From the NCBI RefSeq assembly GCF_020991125.1, contig NZ_CP087715.1, positions 3,463,001 through 3,527,000 of the forward strand: a stretch of 64,000 bases of DNA, given 5' to 3'. The notes under the pieces were generated by a model, which worked only from the letters and a program-made list of their open reading frames with translations, was not told the origin of the DNA and did no database searches. Source of the stretch: Microbulbifer celer. GTDB taxonomy: Bacteria; Pseudomonadota; Gammaproteobacteria; Pseudomonadales; Cellvibrionaceae. Below are positions 19,001 through 26,237 of the stretch, piece after piece (the stretch's first letter is position 1; each line of letters begins with the position of its first letter). The position numbers and the translations under genes were made by a program.

Positions 19001-22000
19001 ACGCTGCTAAAGCTGATTTCGGCTTGATCGGAATCATCAAGCAGGGAAAAGGTATCCGCGCCGGTTATGGACAATTTGTCAGAGCGGGTATTTCCGGTAG
19101 AGGAATCTACGTAATTCGTGTTTACGGTATTCGCGATGGCCGTTGAGATATTGGAGAAGGAGATCCCTTCAGAGCTCAGGGTGTTGGCTGTCTCAGTGAG
19201 ACTTACGGCCTTGTCCCAGCCGCCGGCATTTAAAGTCAGGCTCGTGGAGATCTCATTTCCAGCCCCATCCAGAACCTGCCCAACAGCCTGCAGGCCCTCG
19301 AACTCATAACCTGCATAGTCGATATACGCGGTGCCATTTAGCTCCTCACCTGCCGGGCCTCTTCTTGCGAGTGTGATTTCGTTATGCCCATCGTCGACAA
19401 CGTCTGAATCCATTTGCAGCGAGGAACCCGCAGCGAAGAAATTCTCGGCGGACTGCAGAAGTATTCCACTGGCTTCGATCCCGTCGGACGTCACCTTCCA
19501 GTTTTGTCCGTTGATCCCCTCATCCGGGTTCGCATCTATACCGTAAACACTATCCTGGCCAGTACCAGCATCAATAGTATTAAGCCCTGAGAAAACGATG
19601 CTGTTCGCAGAAACTTTGTTGTCTGCCTGGATCGTGAAAACTGTATTGGTGCCGTCCTCTCCTGTTTCAGGCTCAAAGTCCACTAATTTAGAAGCAGTAG
19701 CTTTTTTAATATTGGAAAAATTTACACCTGCTGCACTCAGACTGTTGTCAGTGTCAGTAAGTGATACTTCCTCATCCCAGCCGCTGGCGTTTAACTCCAG
19801 TTCGGATACAACTTGATCTCCATTGCCATCCACGACCTGTCCAGCAGTCTGCAGGCCCGAGAATTTATAACCCGCATAGCCGACATATGGTGTTCCGAGC
19901 TCCTCGTCTTCTGTCTCTCTTCTTGCGAGGAGTATGGCTTTATACTCAGGGTCGGAACCGACAAGATCAGAACTTAGCTGCAATGAAGAGCCCGAAGCCG
20001 AGAACTCCACCGCAGAAATGAAGTTAATACCAGCAGCTTCTACACCACTGGAAGTTACCAACCAACTTTCAGCCTCCCGACCCGAGACGGTATCGCCATC
20101 TTCAGCTTCACCCAGGTCAATACTGTCTACGGCCGAAAACTCGATGTTGCCGTTCAAAGTGACCTGATTATCGCCATCGATAACCAGATCGTTTGTGCCC
20201 TGCAGGATAAAGCTATCGGTCGCTTCACTGCCGACAATCTGTCCACTGCCGTTAACCGTCAGGTCACCCAAAGTGTTGGTTGTATCGACAGGGTCAATCT
20301 GTCCGGCGCCTAACGTGAGCGAGAAGTCGTTTGTAGTGATAGTGCCGTCATTGGTAAGACTCCCGGCGAGGTTGGCGGTCAGGTCGCCCACGGTGATACT
20401 CGCACCGTCGCCAAGGAAGAGATCGCCGGGGTTCTCAGGGTCATCCAAGTCTGCGCCGGTGGTATCGATGACCAGATCATTCAACGCTGCGGTGAGGCTG
20501 ATACCGGCTTCAATCTGGATATTGCCGTCGGCAATCAGCTCCAGAGTTCCATTCAACCAACTCAGATCGCCAGAAACGGTGATGGCATCGGTGTCGCTGT
20601 TGATGTTACCGGAGCCTGCAACGATGCTTACAGTATTACCTTCATCCAATTCCTTTTTAAGCGTTGCTGCCTCCATGCAGTTTTCTAGACCTGTACAATC
20701 CCCGGCAATTTCCAACCAGATCGGATCGAGCAGCCAGGTTCCCCCGCTCCCTTCACCGTGCGCACGCGTGGAGACAGACAGCGCATCATTATCCAGCCTA
20801 AGAGTCTGTTTACCCGAGGTCTCCACCAGACCACCGTTGCCGCCCAGTTCGCCACTTTCCGCATAGATACTACCGGCAAAGTCGGTATCGCCATCAGCCC
20901 ACACCACCACGGTGCCACCGTCGCCGCTGCCTGTACCACTGGCATCTACGATGGCTTCAGCGGTTACCGTCGTGCTATCGGCATTGCGGACTGCACTATC
21001 TTTACCCTGATAGCCGCCGCCAATCAGCACTTCACCACCGCCGGCGCTGCCACGGGCATTGATTTCACCACTGACCTGCACGGTATCCCCGAGCAGTTTT
21101 ACCTCACCGCCGACACCGGCGTTGGCTTGTACGGTAATCGCACCGCTGTGACTGGTGCTATCTCCTTCCAGCACGACGTTGCCACCGGTACTGCCGGAAG
21201 CGTCCAGGGTGCCTGTGTTTGTGACGCTACCGCCGGAGGCCGTTAAGCGGATGCTGCCACCGCTGGTATCAATGCCCTGCGCGCGCACCACGCCTTCGTT
21301 GTTGACCGCCGCGGTAAACAGGTCACCGGATACGCTGGCTTCCATCAAAACCTGAGTGCCTTCGATGGCTCCCTGATTGATTACCGCGCTGTCCACGCCC
21401 ATCTGGTTTTCCATCACCGCCTTGGTGACCTGTACGCCGATCAGTCCGTCGGCATCGAAGGTGAGTAGTGCCTCGTCTGCGGCGGTGAGGCTGACCAGTT
21501 CGGCGCTGATCAGGGAACCGGGTGCATTGGTGACCTGGCGGCCCACCAGTACTGCACTGGCGGCATTGATAACACCGCGGTTAACCACTACACCGGCGCT
21601 GCCGGGTTTCGAGGTAAAGGAAAAGTCACCGTTGTGAAAATCTGCCGGGTCCATATCCAGACCGGCGGCGGTAATCGAACCCACATTTACGGTGGCGGTT
21701 TCGGTAAACAGTACGCCGCGGGGATTGGCTAGAATGACATGACCATTGGCCTGGATACTGCCGCGGATCTCACTGGGGCTCTGATCCAGAATCCGGTTTA
21801 GCACTACCGAAGAGGAGTTCGGCTGCAGGAATTTAACCAGCTCCTCCTCGCTGAGATTGAAGGAATCCCAGTCGATGGAAAGCAGGTCAGTTTTCTGATC
21901 CACAATGGTGGCCAGGTCATTGATGGAGATATCCCCATCACCACCGGTTACCACCCCGCCCTTGGGGCCTGCCAATGCCGCCGGGCTTATCACCTGCCCG

Positions 22001-22086
22001 ACCATCGCACCCGCACAGGCCAGATGCCATACCTTGATCGCAGAAGACAGTTTTTTGAGTTTGCGGGTCATCATATTCTGTTCCAT
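10063..22086 (-). CDS. Giant TpsA-type exoprotein (filamentous-haemagglutinin family), 4007 residues
   Basis: ATG at 22086 has AGGTG close upstream. An extended signal peptide (MEQNMMTRKLKKLSSAIKVWHLACAGAMV...ALA, about 1-39) is followed by the TPS haemagglutinin domain, roughly residues 40-300. This contains the family motif as ANPRGVLF, NVGSITAAGLDM and VVNRGVINAASAVLVGRQVTN. A Gly/Ser-rich beta-helix stretch runs to about 470. Then dozens of degenerate units of about 50-60 residues repeat the pattern GI.F.GL..V...GG.D.V........W.L. Near the C-terminus comes a different beta-helical part, then an acidic/basic tail (DDEEEERGRLRE). Family members are threaded through a cognate TpsB across the outer membrane; that partner is encoded upstream in the same run. 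Likely an adhesin or biofilm matrix protein (inference). No toxin tip or Cys pair was recognised at the end. Confidence 0.9.
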   Translation of the reverse strand: MEQNMMTRKLKKLSSAIKVWHLACAGAMVGQVISPAALAGPKGGVVTGGDGDISINDLATIVDQKTDLLSIDWDSFNLSEEELVKFLQPNSSSVVLNRILDQSPSEIRGSIQANGHVILANPRGVLFTETATVNVGSITAAGLDMDPADFHNGDFSFTSKPGSAGVVVNRGVINAASAVLVGRQVTNAPGSLISAELVSLTAADEALLTFDADGLIGVQVTKAVMENQMGVDSAVINQGAIEGTQVLMEASVSGDLFTAAVNNEGVVRAQGIDTSGGSIRLTASGGSVTNTGTLDASGSTGGNVVLEGDSTSHSGAITVQANAGVGGEVKLLGDTVQVSGEINARGSAGGGEVLIGGGYQGKDSAVRNADSTTVTAEAIVDASGTGSGDGGTVVVWADGDTDFAGSIYAESGELGGNGGLVETSGKQTLRLDNDALSVSTRAHGEGSGGTWLLDPIWLEIAGDCTGLENCMEAATLKKELDEGNTVSIVAGSGNINSDTDAITVSGDLSWLNGTLELIADGNIQIEAGISLTAALNDLVIDTTGADLDDPENPGDLFLGDGASITVGDLTANLAGSLTNDGTITTNDFSLTLGAGQIDPVDTTNTLGDLTVNGSGQIVGSEATDSFILQGTNDLVIDGDNQVTLNGNIEFSAVDSIDLGEAEDGDTVSGREAESWLVTSSGVEAAGINFISAVEFSASGSSLQLSSDLVGSDPEYKAILLARRETEDEELGTPYVGYAGYKFSGLQTAGQVVDGNGDQVVSELELNASGWDEEVSLTDTDNSLSAAGVNFSNIKKATASKLVDFEPETGEDGTNTVFTIQADNKVSANSIVFSGLNTIDAGTGQDSVYGIDANPDEGINGQNWKVTSDGIEASGILLQSAENFFAAGSSLQMDSDVVDDGHNEITLARRGPAGEELNGTAYIDYAGYEFEGLQAVGQVLDGAGNEISTSLTLNAGGWDKAVSLTETANTLSSEGISFSNISTAIANTVNTNYVDSSTGNTRSDKLSITGADTFSLLDDSDQAEISFSSVTSITADSADQLVFSDKVSLDQQVLALTSNDKQVTYQDSLTVSGITDVTVAKLEDFEPGAGEDGTNTVFTIQADNKVSANSIVFSGLKTIDAGSGDDTVEAAEDIAEGATWNLSDTVNNASVEHSGSVNLAFENIETVKTVGAIVDGTQNGISENYRLDGSGLSAQGILFTSASEVNSSQEEVGADTISTSYGTFNLRTSADETEVTAGGVSIAGIDFSGIDEVNADSGATVVGTSQADTFTIITRDGGGAENTGVQASSIDFYNISNVEGGAEDSIVTDILTINNGAKNDDSKGKPNKFSGISFSKDIAKVSATTIQVLDSNDATWSFNDDGNILYSFDDSLSPLEFFGVEKIEAGSGSDNVEGVSGENWTIFDANSANHNAIDFYNIEQVTADAAGFLSDQYKITSTEIDGAVQYGVSSYGIELLGSNTFDAVDPGTAYASLDGSALSKAVILGGNDHEIIVEGENWSFSNVGSVTAPILETNANGLQFTVGENTNDLTISTSSISFSGLSEVHTGDTVNNQLFTRSNVEVSGADGSLKSNDISFTGIDSVAGVTEDGSTVTYDIIGSESAETFAIVGDNQVNWLVGDSETVSFADVTGIDAGEASASEDPGNPAIDKVFAIGTVTLTGNDHEANSDSGIFLSNIDKISGGNLVSSGNGDTYTIASDNEVSANKILFSAPEKITGASINDEVIVTVSDVVWGFDDNGNVTFGDWVFDNILHFAADGSTLNGPAGLQEFSLDFDNDELVVDVVRSGLSDVAFKGLVAVNGNGAGSVTGVSDAAWLLGSSAGEVISSGITFTGISSFNAVGGALTGSDAAENFEVFRSAEATDEQWDVRVGDLTFKGLTSVSGNSASSESTQIDTVSLDVLAEAKLTGIDGEADIHGIQFKEIEEITNATVTASAGSDRFTILGNQRVEANAIDFEGISIIDSLGEGDHVAGGVQWELVGTDRKAKNSGITFTGLTSVSADGQTLVGTSDPDTYTLSTVSESGRTVTQLNTAGIDFTGLSKVESDASDSGGDEIIASGYGDYLTLIGELNALEVEKREGGNLIFSGISDVESEFLKGTNGNDRFIVTLNADGEPITSIYRINFSSLEQVNARNGLGDTVVAEGADASIVFGGASIHGIDFTWVWSVDGVESVFATGESDTFEVLGSGRVSVTNKLVDGLVFNSFGSVDALGGDDTVIGLSGEDWTLLGFENAENNGISFEDVELLIADDGALVGLDVTDTESGNDNFELTGDGHIKTLGMDVSGMTRVDARGGVNSLDASSFTGAFFLTGTAGEVSTDIDYLVEVDGESVTQTREGVVFSGIDTADLVTLNTTSASESLSLNADGALLVGTSGISFTGLSSVIDQGGSDTLTSSLNNNWVLADDGSLDVTHGNITFAGIEVFSGGNGVLNGGSAANNYVASGQKITVDNEARTFNDVVTVNAGGGADDLVTGNAVTLTDALGGFKTDKVQFSGLKSLQVGDLTGSSSSDTFEMLNDSQLSIYGLTISGLDTVSAIGGSTVKSPNSEAYTLLKTGGVHHFGIDFTGVTQFDSSGAVLTATDASETFTYSTGVKVNGMTFNGLSSVDGNGGTDTLAAEGYSGDLVLTGTSGELTNQDSSLTFTDFTNVQATSLRGSTAADVFKAKSDVDLEQVSVRGLTFTGLTTVDGGDGEDTVNAVGDDMALEGHESVTVFDSITFTDIENASGGGFDLAGTSDSDIFTVTSSGGVKVSGINIESFGEIDGGGGKDKVIGADGADWQLLSVNSASNNNVNFINVEELQAVNANLLGIDDATISDFFFLDSDGSIRMQVGAANWEQSDVSEMLITGMGQVIAGAGTSDLNASVYGAALALNGSSGELKAGDSLLFKGIDSATLSSLTLSDGVDELKVSGSQQLRVADIDFSGLSTVIDSGASDTVTSTVGSDWVMADDGSFDVSHANITFAGVETFSGGSGVLNGGSATNNYVASGRKITVDNETRTFNGVGTVNAGGDDHLTTADTITLMETEGHFTNGSVDFNGFGSLAADALVATSASEEFGLSNGTVSIHKLVVSGLSSLDTGGGTDTITGEAGADYLLAANGDVTHGNIVFSNSEIFVGDGAALTASDADDVFTLTAADALTLQATGQQFSGLISADTAGGADRIVFSENFADSERAATITGNNAVSAGNIQFSNIESLRNTGALTATEGSDVFSVVGNGILDSSFGIRFEGVASVSAEAGSDTVNGLASESWQLREGEKSVFHAGMEFTGLDIANGGSGELLGSGANEQYAVTGNNQLTASGIQFDTVHEVNAGADSVNEVISLGGETWALGADRAASANDSGIDFVNIDSVVGSDLHVDAATNNRSEHFVLAGNVLGVRGIDFSSVSSVDAGTDEGDSLTANDVAEWQLDGTNGAVSSAEVSFSGMDQIASQNAQLRGTGNVDSFALDGEQALTTYGMAFTGITDVVSGAGRDTLRATEGADQFSLAASGDISVAGIRFGGLESVDAAGGSDTVDAEGAGWTSVADGDVYADGSALATVESIEVLFENLEQVNGTGAYTGLDIDSEYLFDSLNTMTVGGISFAGVNSLVAGSGSDIFRAADMDTAWELNNTGGLVTAGDASLQFSGFESLFAGNGADQFELNGGALAELDTGGGNDTVRMAGSQLGALSLGEGDDYLQVDVASNQELSLSGGGGNDRFQFNVAGATWQMGRTESRVGNLRFSGFEWLDNNTGNLTLETGLDFSFVNGDEASADFNRNGAGILFADSGVRLGYDGGGDLNIISSTTGTIGGHLQADRAELVVSGDVDITSDVHTLAIDTAGGNIDIAVVADKDLVIDEIDAGRGSVILNSANFGSLTAETYGDTHITAGNVQIGSDLQRWSVVGSAVNPLRMNVTQTAELVALSYFQPDFIGQMPDFTSRGDELQSVAGAQTSQGLSSAMQNVVDDFAQVDPGIFTAVNPYSAGVEVVNNQEMALTNGELQPVGPPSEDDEEEERGRLREPVPPLDAVRGGAGQ
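13097..13340 (-). repeat. Long imperfect direct repeat in tpsA, copy 1
   Basis: Aligns with 14717-14963. The shared protein text includes TFAG(V/I)E.FSGG.GVLNGGSA and NNYVASG.KITVDNE.RTFN. At DNA level it has long identical runs such as the one covering CACTGCCACCATTCAGGAC. It indicates duplication of a multi-unit block within the gene. Confidence 0.75.
14717..14963 (-). repeat. Long imperfect direct repeat in tpsA, copy 2
   Basis: Partner of 13097-13340; see that entry. The copies are about 1.6 kb apart in the same frame, so recombination between them would delete or duplicate about 540 residues without a frameshift. Confidence 0.75.
18761..18819 (-). repeat. Perfect 59-bp direct repeat in tpsA, copy 1
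   Basis: Identical to 19601-19659 (starts CTGTTCGCAGAAACTTTG, ends GGTGCCGTCCTC), exactly 840 bp apart and therefore in frame. It encodes the block around GTNTVFTIQADNKVSANS. Similarity continues more weakly on both sides. Confidence 0.9.
19601..19659 (-). repeat. Perfect 59-bp direct repeat in tpsA, copy 2
   Basis: Second copy of the 59-bp block at 18761-18819. Perfect identity at this spacing suggests a recent duplication or ongoing gene conversion within an otherwise divergent repeat array. Confidence 0.9.
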
Positions 22087-22200
22087 AGAGCACCTGATGG
22101 CTGCTTTCCGAGCGATAACACGTTGCGTGAATGAATAAGGTCAGTAACTGATTAGCTTCTCTGCCCGGCAGCGATCATTGCTAACAGGCAAACTGGGTAC

Positions 22201-24120
22201 TTAATAGAGGTAAACAGCACCGACGTTTTTAGCTGGAGACGCATGCTGGTTACCATTGATACCAGTAGAAGTACTGGTTTCTTCAATCGTAGAGATGGCA
22301 ACTGTCTTTCCATCAGCTGCTAGCACTGCTCCACGCGCGCCAAATCGTTGTCCTTCCGAAGGATTGGAAGATTTTATATAGGAAGCCTGAAACCACGCTT
22401 CCTGGCGCTTTTTAAACAGGTACGCTGCGCCAGCGTTATGAATATCATCTTCATGTTGATCGCCGCCAATACCAGTTGCGGATGAACTTTCTCCAAAAGC
22501 AGATACAGCTAGTAGCGTTCCATCATTGGAAATTGAAACAGCACCGCCAAAAAAGTCAAACTCATCGGGATTTGACGCTGCTAGATAAGCACTTTGTCTC
22601 CAAGCACCATCAAGCCGTCCATATACATAGACAGAACCGGAATTCTCCAAGCTGTTATCTTCGGAATCCTCTTCTCCGTAAAATCCGCTATCGTCGCCCG
22701 GGAAACCTACAACCAAGGTGTCGCCATCCGCGGCAAGATCAAGGCTCGCCCCAAACCCATCATTGCTATCCGGGTAAGGAGCTTTTATGTAGGCTTCCTG
22801 CTTCCAGGCTGCATCATTGTGAGCAAAGACATACACAGCGCCAACCCCCCATCCACCAAAGACTACAGCATCCAAGTCGCCATATTGATCACCATTAATT
22901 CCCCCCCCCGAAAGGTTCCGCTCATGCGGTGCGCCTACCGCCAGAGTCTTTCCGTCATGTGATAGTGCTAAGAACTCCCCAAACCGACTCCCCCGCATGG
23001 TATTCGATGCCTTGATATATGATCTCTGATCCCAGTTTCCTACAATATTTTCAAAGATATAAACTGCACCAGAACCATATTGATCGTCGTTGCTCTGATC
23101 TGCATCAATACCCGTCGCAGAACTGGCTTCGCCACTCGCGCCTACCGCCAAAATGGTGCCCTCGCCCGATAGAGAAACAGATACACCAAAATTATCGGAT
23201 TTCCCGGAATTCGATGATTTTATATAGGCCTGCTGAGACCATGATTCACTCTCGCGAGTATATACATACACTGCTCCAGAATCGTACCCGGGATCACTTG
23301 AAGACTCTCCATCGGCGTACTGATCACCATCGACATCTTGGGCGTCACTATCTTCCCAGGGAGCACTAACTGCCAGCACACTACCGTCTGTAGACAAAGC
23401 TACGCTGTATCCAAAGCGATCACCCAGATCAGTATTCGATGCCTTCAAATATGCTTCCTGCGCCCAGTGACGTTCTGATTTTCGAAAGACATATACTGCT
23501 CCAGCGAAATTCGCACCGTTATCGCTCTCGTCACCATTTACGCCAGTTGACGAACCGAATTCATAACGCGCGCCAACTGCCATAGTAGCCCCATCAGCAG
23601 ATAGAGCGACGGCGTACCCGAACTGATCTCCGGGCTGACTATTATCGCCCTGCACACCACCTTCCGCATTGGACGCTTTGAAATACCCCACCGCCTCGGC
23701 AAGACTCCCACTCACCGCGATCGATTCCGACTCAACACAACCGTACTCATTACACGCCTCGAGCATATAACTTGCATTGATTTTCTCCGGCAGGAATACA
23801 GACATATCGTGTTCCGACGCATCGCCTTCAATGATGGCAACCGACTCGTAACCGGATTTACCATCCACATTTTCCAGCAACGTGTACTCATCCACGTTAT
23901 CTACTGCCTCCCAGTTGAAGTGGAAGGTTTTGGTCCGCCGCGGCTCCCAACTCAAAGTTGGCGCTGTGGGCGGTTCGGGCTCCGGCTCTGGTTCGGGCTG
24001 TGGCTGCGGCTCCGGTTGCGGCGTATCGGAACCACCGGAAGAGCTACCCCCGCCACTACAGGCGGCCAGCAATAACACAAGGAACAATGCGGCGAATCTG
24101 CTGAGCGGTTTTATTGACAT
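22201..24120 (-). CDS. Outer-membrane lipoprotein with seven FG-GAP-type repeats
   Basis: 639 residues. The signal peptide ends in lipobox LAAC with Cys21; Ser at +2 predicts outer-membrane sorting. A Gly/Ser stretch and a Pro-Gln/Glu repeat spacer (about 30-52) follow, then a fibronectin-III-like segment (APTLSWEP...FHFNWEAVDNVDEYTLLENVDG). After that come seven repeats of the form Y(I/L)K.SN....GD.FG..V.LS.DG..LAV.A, some with Ca-binding-like runs (DADQSNDDQ, NGDQYGD). Such beta-propeller repeats mediate adhesion or protein contacts. The gene sits between tpsB and tpsA on the same strand, 31 bases after tpsB and 114 bases before tpsA, so it probably belongs to the secretion operon. A nine-G run occurs in the coding strand. 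Confidence 0.88.
   Translation of the reverse strand: MSIKPLSRFAALFLVLLLAACSGGGSSSGGSDTPQPEPQPQPEPEPEPEPPTAPTLSWEPRRTKTFHFNWEAVDNVDEYTLLENVDGKSGYESVAIIEGDASEHDMSVFLPEKINASYMLEACNEYGCVESESIAVSGSLAEAVGYFKASNAEGGVQGDNSQPGDQFGYAVALSADGATMAVGARYEFGSSTGVNGDESDNGANFAGAVYVFRKSERHWAQEAYLKASNTDLGDRFGYSVALSTDGSVLAVSAPWEDSDAQDVDGDQYADGESSSDPGYDSGAVYVYTRESESWSQQAYIKSSNSGKSDNFGVSVSLSGEGTILAVGASGEASSATGIDADQSNDDQYGSGAVYIFENIVGNWDQRSYIKASNTMRGSRFGEFLALSHDGKTLAVGAPHERNLSGGGINGDQYGDLDAVVFGGWGVGAVYVFAHNDAAWKQEAYIKAPYPDSNDGFGASLDLAADGDTLVVGFPGDDSGFYGEEDSEDNSLENSGSVYVYGRLDGAWRQSAYLAASNPDEFDFFGGAVSISNDGTLLAVSAFGESSSATGIGGDQHEDDIHNAGAAYLFKKRQEAWFQASYIKSSNPSEGQRFGARGAVLAADGKTVAISTIEETSTSTGINGNQHASPAKNVGAVYLY
22901..22909 (-). 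repeat. Homopolymer G9 tract inside the lipoprotein gene
   Basis: Nine C on the plus strand, nine G on the coding strand, within codons for S-G-G-G-I-N-G. In the reading given the frame is intact. Gain or loss of one base would truncate the lipoprotein after about 400 residues. Confidence 0.9.
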
Positions 24121-24151
24121 CGGTATTCCTCAGATCGGAAGCGGTAATTTT

Positions 24152-26128
24152 TTAGAAGAAGTAGGTAAACCCGGCGTACACGGCGGGGTTGTCCGCGTCG
24201 TCACCGGTGCCCTCAATCGAGGACTTGGACATGGTCGGCCAGGCAACGGAAACTTCACTGCTGAACGCGTCTGCCCAACTGAATTTGAACAGGAAGCCGG
24301 CGCCGGAGAGTGCCGCCCAGTCATTCTGGATGGTTTCTCCATCTTTCTCACCGCTCTGCTCGTAGTTGACCACTGTGCCGTAGCCGGCATCAGCGATCAG
24401 TGCCACCTGTATCAGGTCGTTGAGGCGATTGCCAAACACGCGGGTATCGGGCAGGGGCAGGTACCATTCGGTAGACAACATGCCGGCCTGGTCGCCGGAG
24501 AAGTCGCGCACACCGAAAGCGCGCACACCATTGGCACCACCGAGGCTGAATTGCTCAAAACCGGGCAGGCTGGTTTTACTGTATTGCCAACGGCTTTTCA
24601 CGATCAGGCGGGACTGTGCTTCGATGCCGGGCAAGGGCAGGAAGAACAGGGAGCTGGAGTCGGCAGCAAACTTCCAGAAATCGTCACCGCGAGCCGGGTC
24701 CACCGCATTTTGAAATTCGCCATACTGGAACTTGGTATTGAGCACGTTCAGCATGGACACGCCGCTACTGGAGAGGCCATCGATGTAGAAACCGATCTCG
24801 CTACCGTAAACGTGATCGCCCGGATTCGGCAGTGGAATTCTCGCTTCCAGTTCAGATTTTTTGTCGGTCAGGCTGAAAGAGCCGGAGATATTCAGGTCGC
24901 GCGAGCGACGGAATTTATGGTCGACACTGACCGCATAACTTTCATTGACGCCGTTGATTTGCAGCAGGTTGACGATGTCACCGGGGTCATCTTTGTTGTA
25001 CAGGTTGAACTCGTTGTAGTCGGCAGAAAACTCCAGGCGTGTGCGTGGCCCAAACAACGGCAGGCTGTAGCGGAACTGCCCCAAGTCCGAGCCGAAGTCT
25101 GATTCGTCGGCCTCAATGTTGCTGGACTTCAGATAGCTGATGGTCAACGCATCGCCAATGCCCAGCGGGTTGAGCCAGTTGAAAGAAGTGAAGGCACGCT
25201 GGTCGCCGGTGTAAAGGGAGCCGTGGTTGTCAAGGCGGGACGTCATATGCCAACTGCTTTCGTCGCGCACCTTCAGGTTCAGCTTGGTTTCACCGGGGTT
25301 TTCACCCGGGCTGAAGTAACCGGTCACATTCAGCGCGGGGAGATCGTTGAGCAGGTAGAGCCCTTCTTCAATATCCCGGTGATTGACCAGCTCGCCGAGC
25401 TTGCGCTCAAACGGCTGCGCCAGCTGCTTCTGGCTGTAATTCTGGTTATCTTCGGCAACAATCTGACCGAGCAATCCCTCCTGAACGGAGAGGGTGACGA
25501 TGCCGTTTTCTACTTCCTGTGCGGGGATCTGTACCTGGGCGAGAAAAAGCCCCTGCTTGCGATAAAAACGGGTGAGTTCCGCGGCGATCTCTTCCAGATC
25601 GCCATAGCTGATACCACGTTTGGCATTTTGCTGGTCGATGGTTTCACTCAACTTGCGCAGGTGCGCCGGCCCCATATCTTCGGTGTCGTAGCGCACGCCC
25701 ATACCGTCGAGCAGTAACGCCAGCTCCTCGAGTTCTTCGGCGGTATAGCCGCTGGCGAGGCGCTGGTCATCCTTCATGAATTTGATCCGCAGCGCCTCGG
25801 CGCGGCTCTCTACCGCCTCCCGGGTGATACCGAATTCCGGGTATTCCTTCAGGCGATGGAAACGAAACGCTTTGACCGTGATCCGCGGCCCCTGCCCACG
25901 CTGTGACACCACAGGAATATCGGTATCCAGGTTCGGGTCTTCACGCCGGGTACGCTGCTCGAATTCACTGGTGAGATCGGAATCGTTGATGGTGGGAACG
26001 TCCTGCTCAAACGCAGAGCGCACACGACTGCGAAAACTGGACTCGTCATCAACGGCAATAGCGCTGGTCGATAACAACATCAAACCGGCGCCGGCAACCG
26101 CCAGACGGTTCTTGATTGGCGTAAACAT
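24152..26128 (-). CDS. TpsB outer-membrane transporter (ShlB/FhaC/HecB family)
   Basis: 658 residues, ATG at 26128 preceded by GGGGGAG. The signal peptide covers about residues 1-25 (ending STSAIA). Periplasmic POTRA domains follow (ITVKAFRFHRL..., then ELTRFYRKQGLFLAQVQIPAQEVENGIVTLSVQEGLLG). The C-terminal half is a 16-strand-type barrel with the conserved lid-loop motif as GVRAFGVRDFSGDQAG, and the protein ends in the aromatic residue series FTYFF. Members export one TpsA partner across the outer membrane, here most likely the 4007-residue protein two genes downstream. The first POTRA region appears to have an insertion (SGYTAEELEELALLLDGMGVRYDTEDMG) that I do not recognise. Confidence 0.93.
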   Translation of the reverse strand: MFTPIKNRLAVAGAGLMLLSTSAIAVDDESSFRSRVRSAFEQDVPTINDSDLTSEFEQRTRREDPNLDTDIPVVSQRGQGPRITVKAFRFHRLKEYPEFGITREAVESRAEALRIKFMKDDQRLASGYTAEELEELALLLDGMGVRYDTEDMGPAHLRKLSETIDQQNAKRGISYGDLEEIAAELTRFYRKQGLFLAQVQIPAQEVENGIVTLSVQEGLLGQIVAEDNQNYSQKQLAQPFERKLGELVNHRDIEEGLYLLNDLPALNVTGYFSPGENPGETKLNLKVRDESSWHMTSRLDNHGSLYTGDQRAFTSFNWLNPLGIGDALTISYLKSSNIEADESDFGSDLGQFRYSLPLFGPRTRLEFSADYNEFNLYNKDDPGDIVNLLQINGVNESYAVSVDHKFRRSRDLNISGSFSLTDKKSELEARIPLPNPGDHVYGSEIGFYIDGLSSSGVSMLNVLNTKFQYGEFQNAVDPARGDDFWKFAADSSSLFFLPLPGIEAQSRLIVKSRWQYSKTSLPGFEQFSLGGANGVRAFGVRDFSGDQAGMLSTEWYLPLPDTRVFGNRLNDLIQVALIADAGYGTVVNYEQSGEKDGETIQNDWAALSGAGFLFKFSWADAFSSEVSVAWPTMSKSSIEGTGDDADNPAVYAGFTYFF

Positions 26129-26151
26129 AACTCCCCCTACAAATCCCTTTA

Positions 26152-26189
26152 AACCCCGCTCCCCGGTCTAGTGAGGCCAGTGCGGGGTT
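26152..26189 (-). terminator. Hairpin between the kinase gene and tpsB
   Basis: AACCCCGC (26152-26159) pairs with GCGGGGTT (26182-26189). On the minus strand it is followed by TTTAAAGGG, only a short T-run. It may partly terminate kinase transcripts and so separate the kinase from the secretion operon. Confidence 0.45.
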
Positions 26190-26237
26190 AACTGTCTGGT
26201 TATCAGTATTTGATATTGTTCTTTGTGTACCTGGCGA

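Noticed and set aside
10063..22086. Tandem repeats in tpsA as RTX or calcium-binding nonapeptides
   Set aside because: GG.D is frequent, but the nine-residue GGxGxDxUx periodicity is absent and the N-terminus is a TPS domain with a two-partner operon, not a type I export signal.
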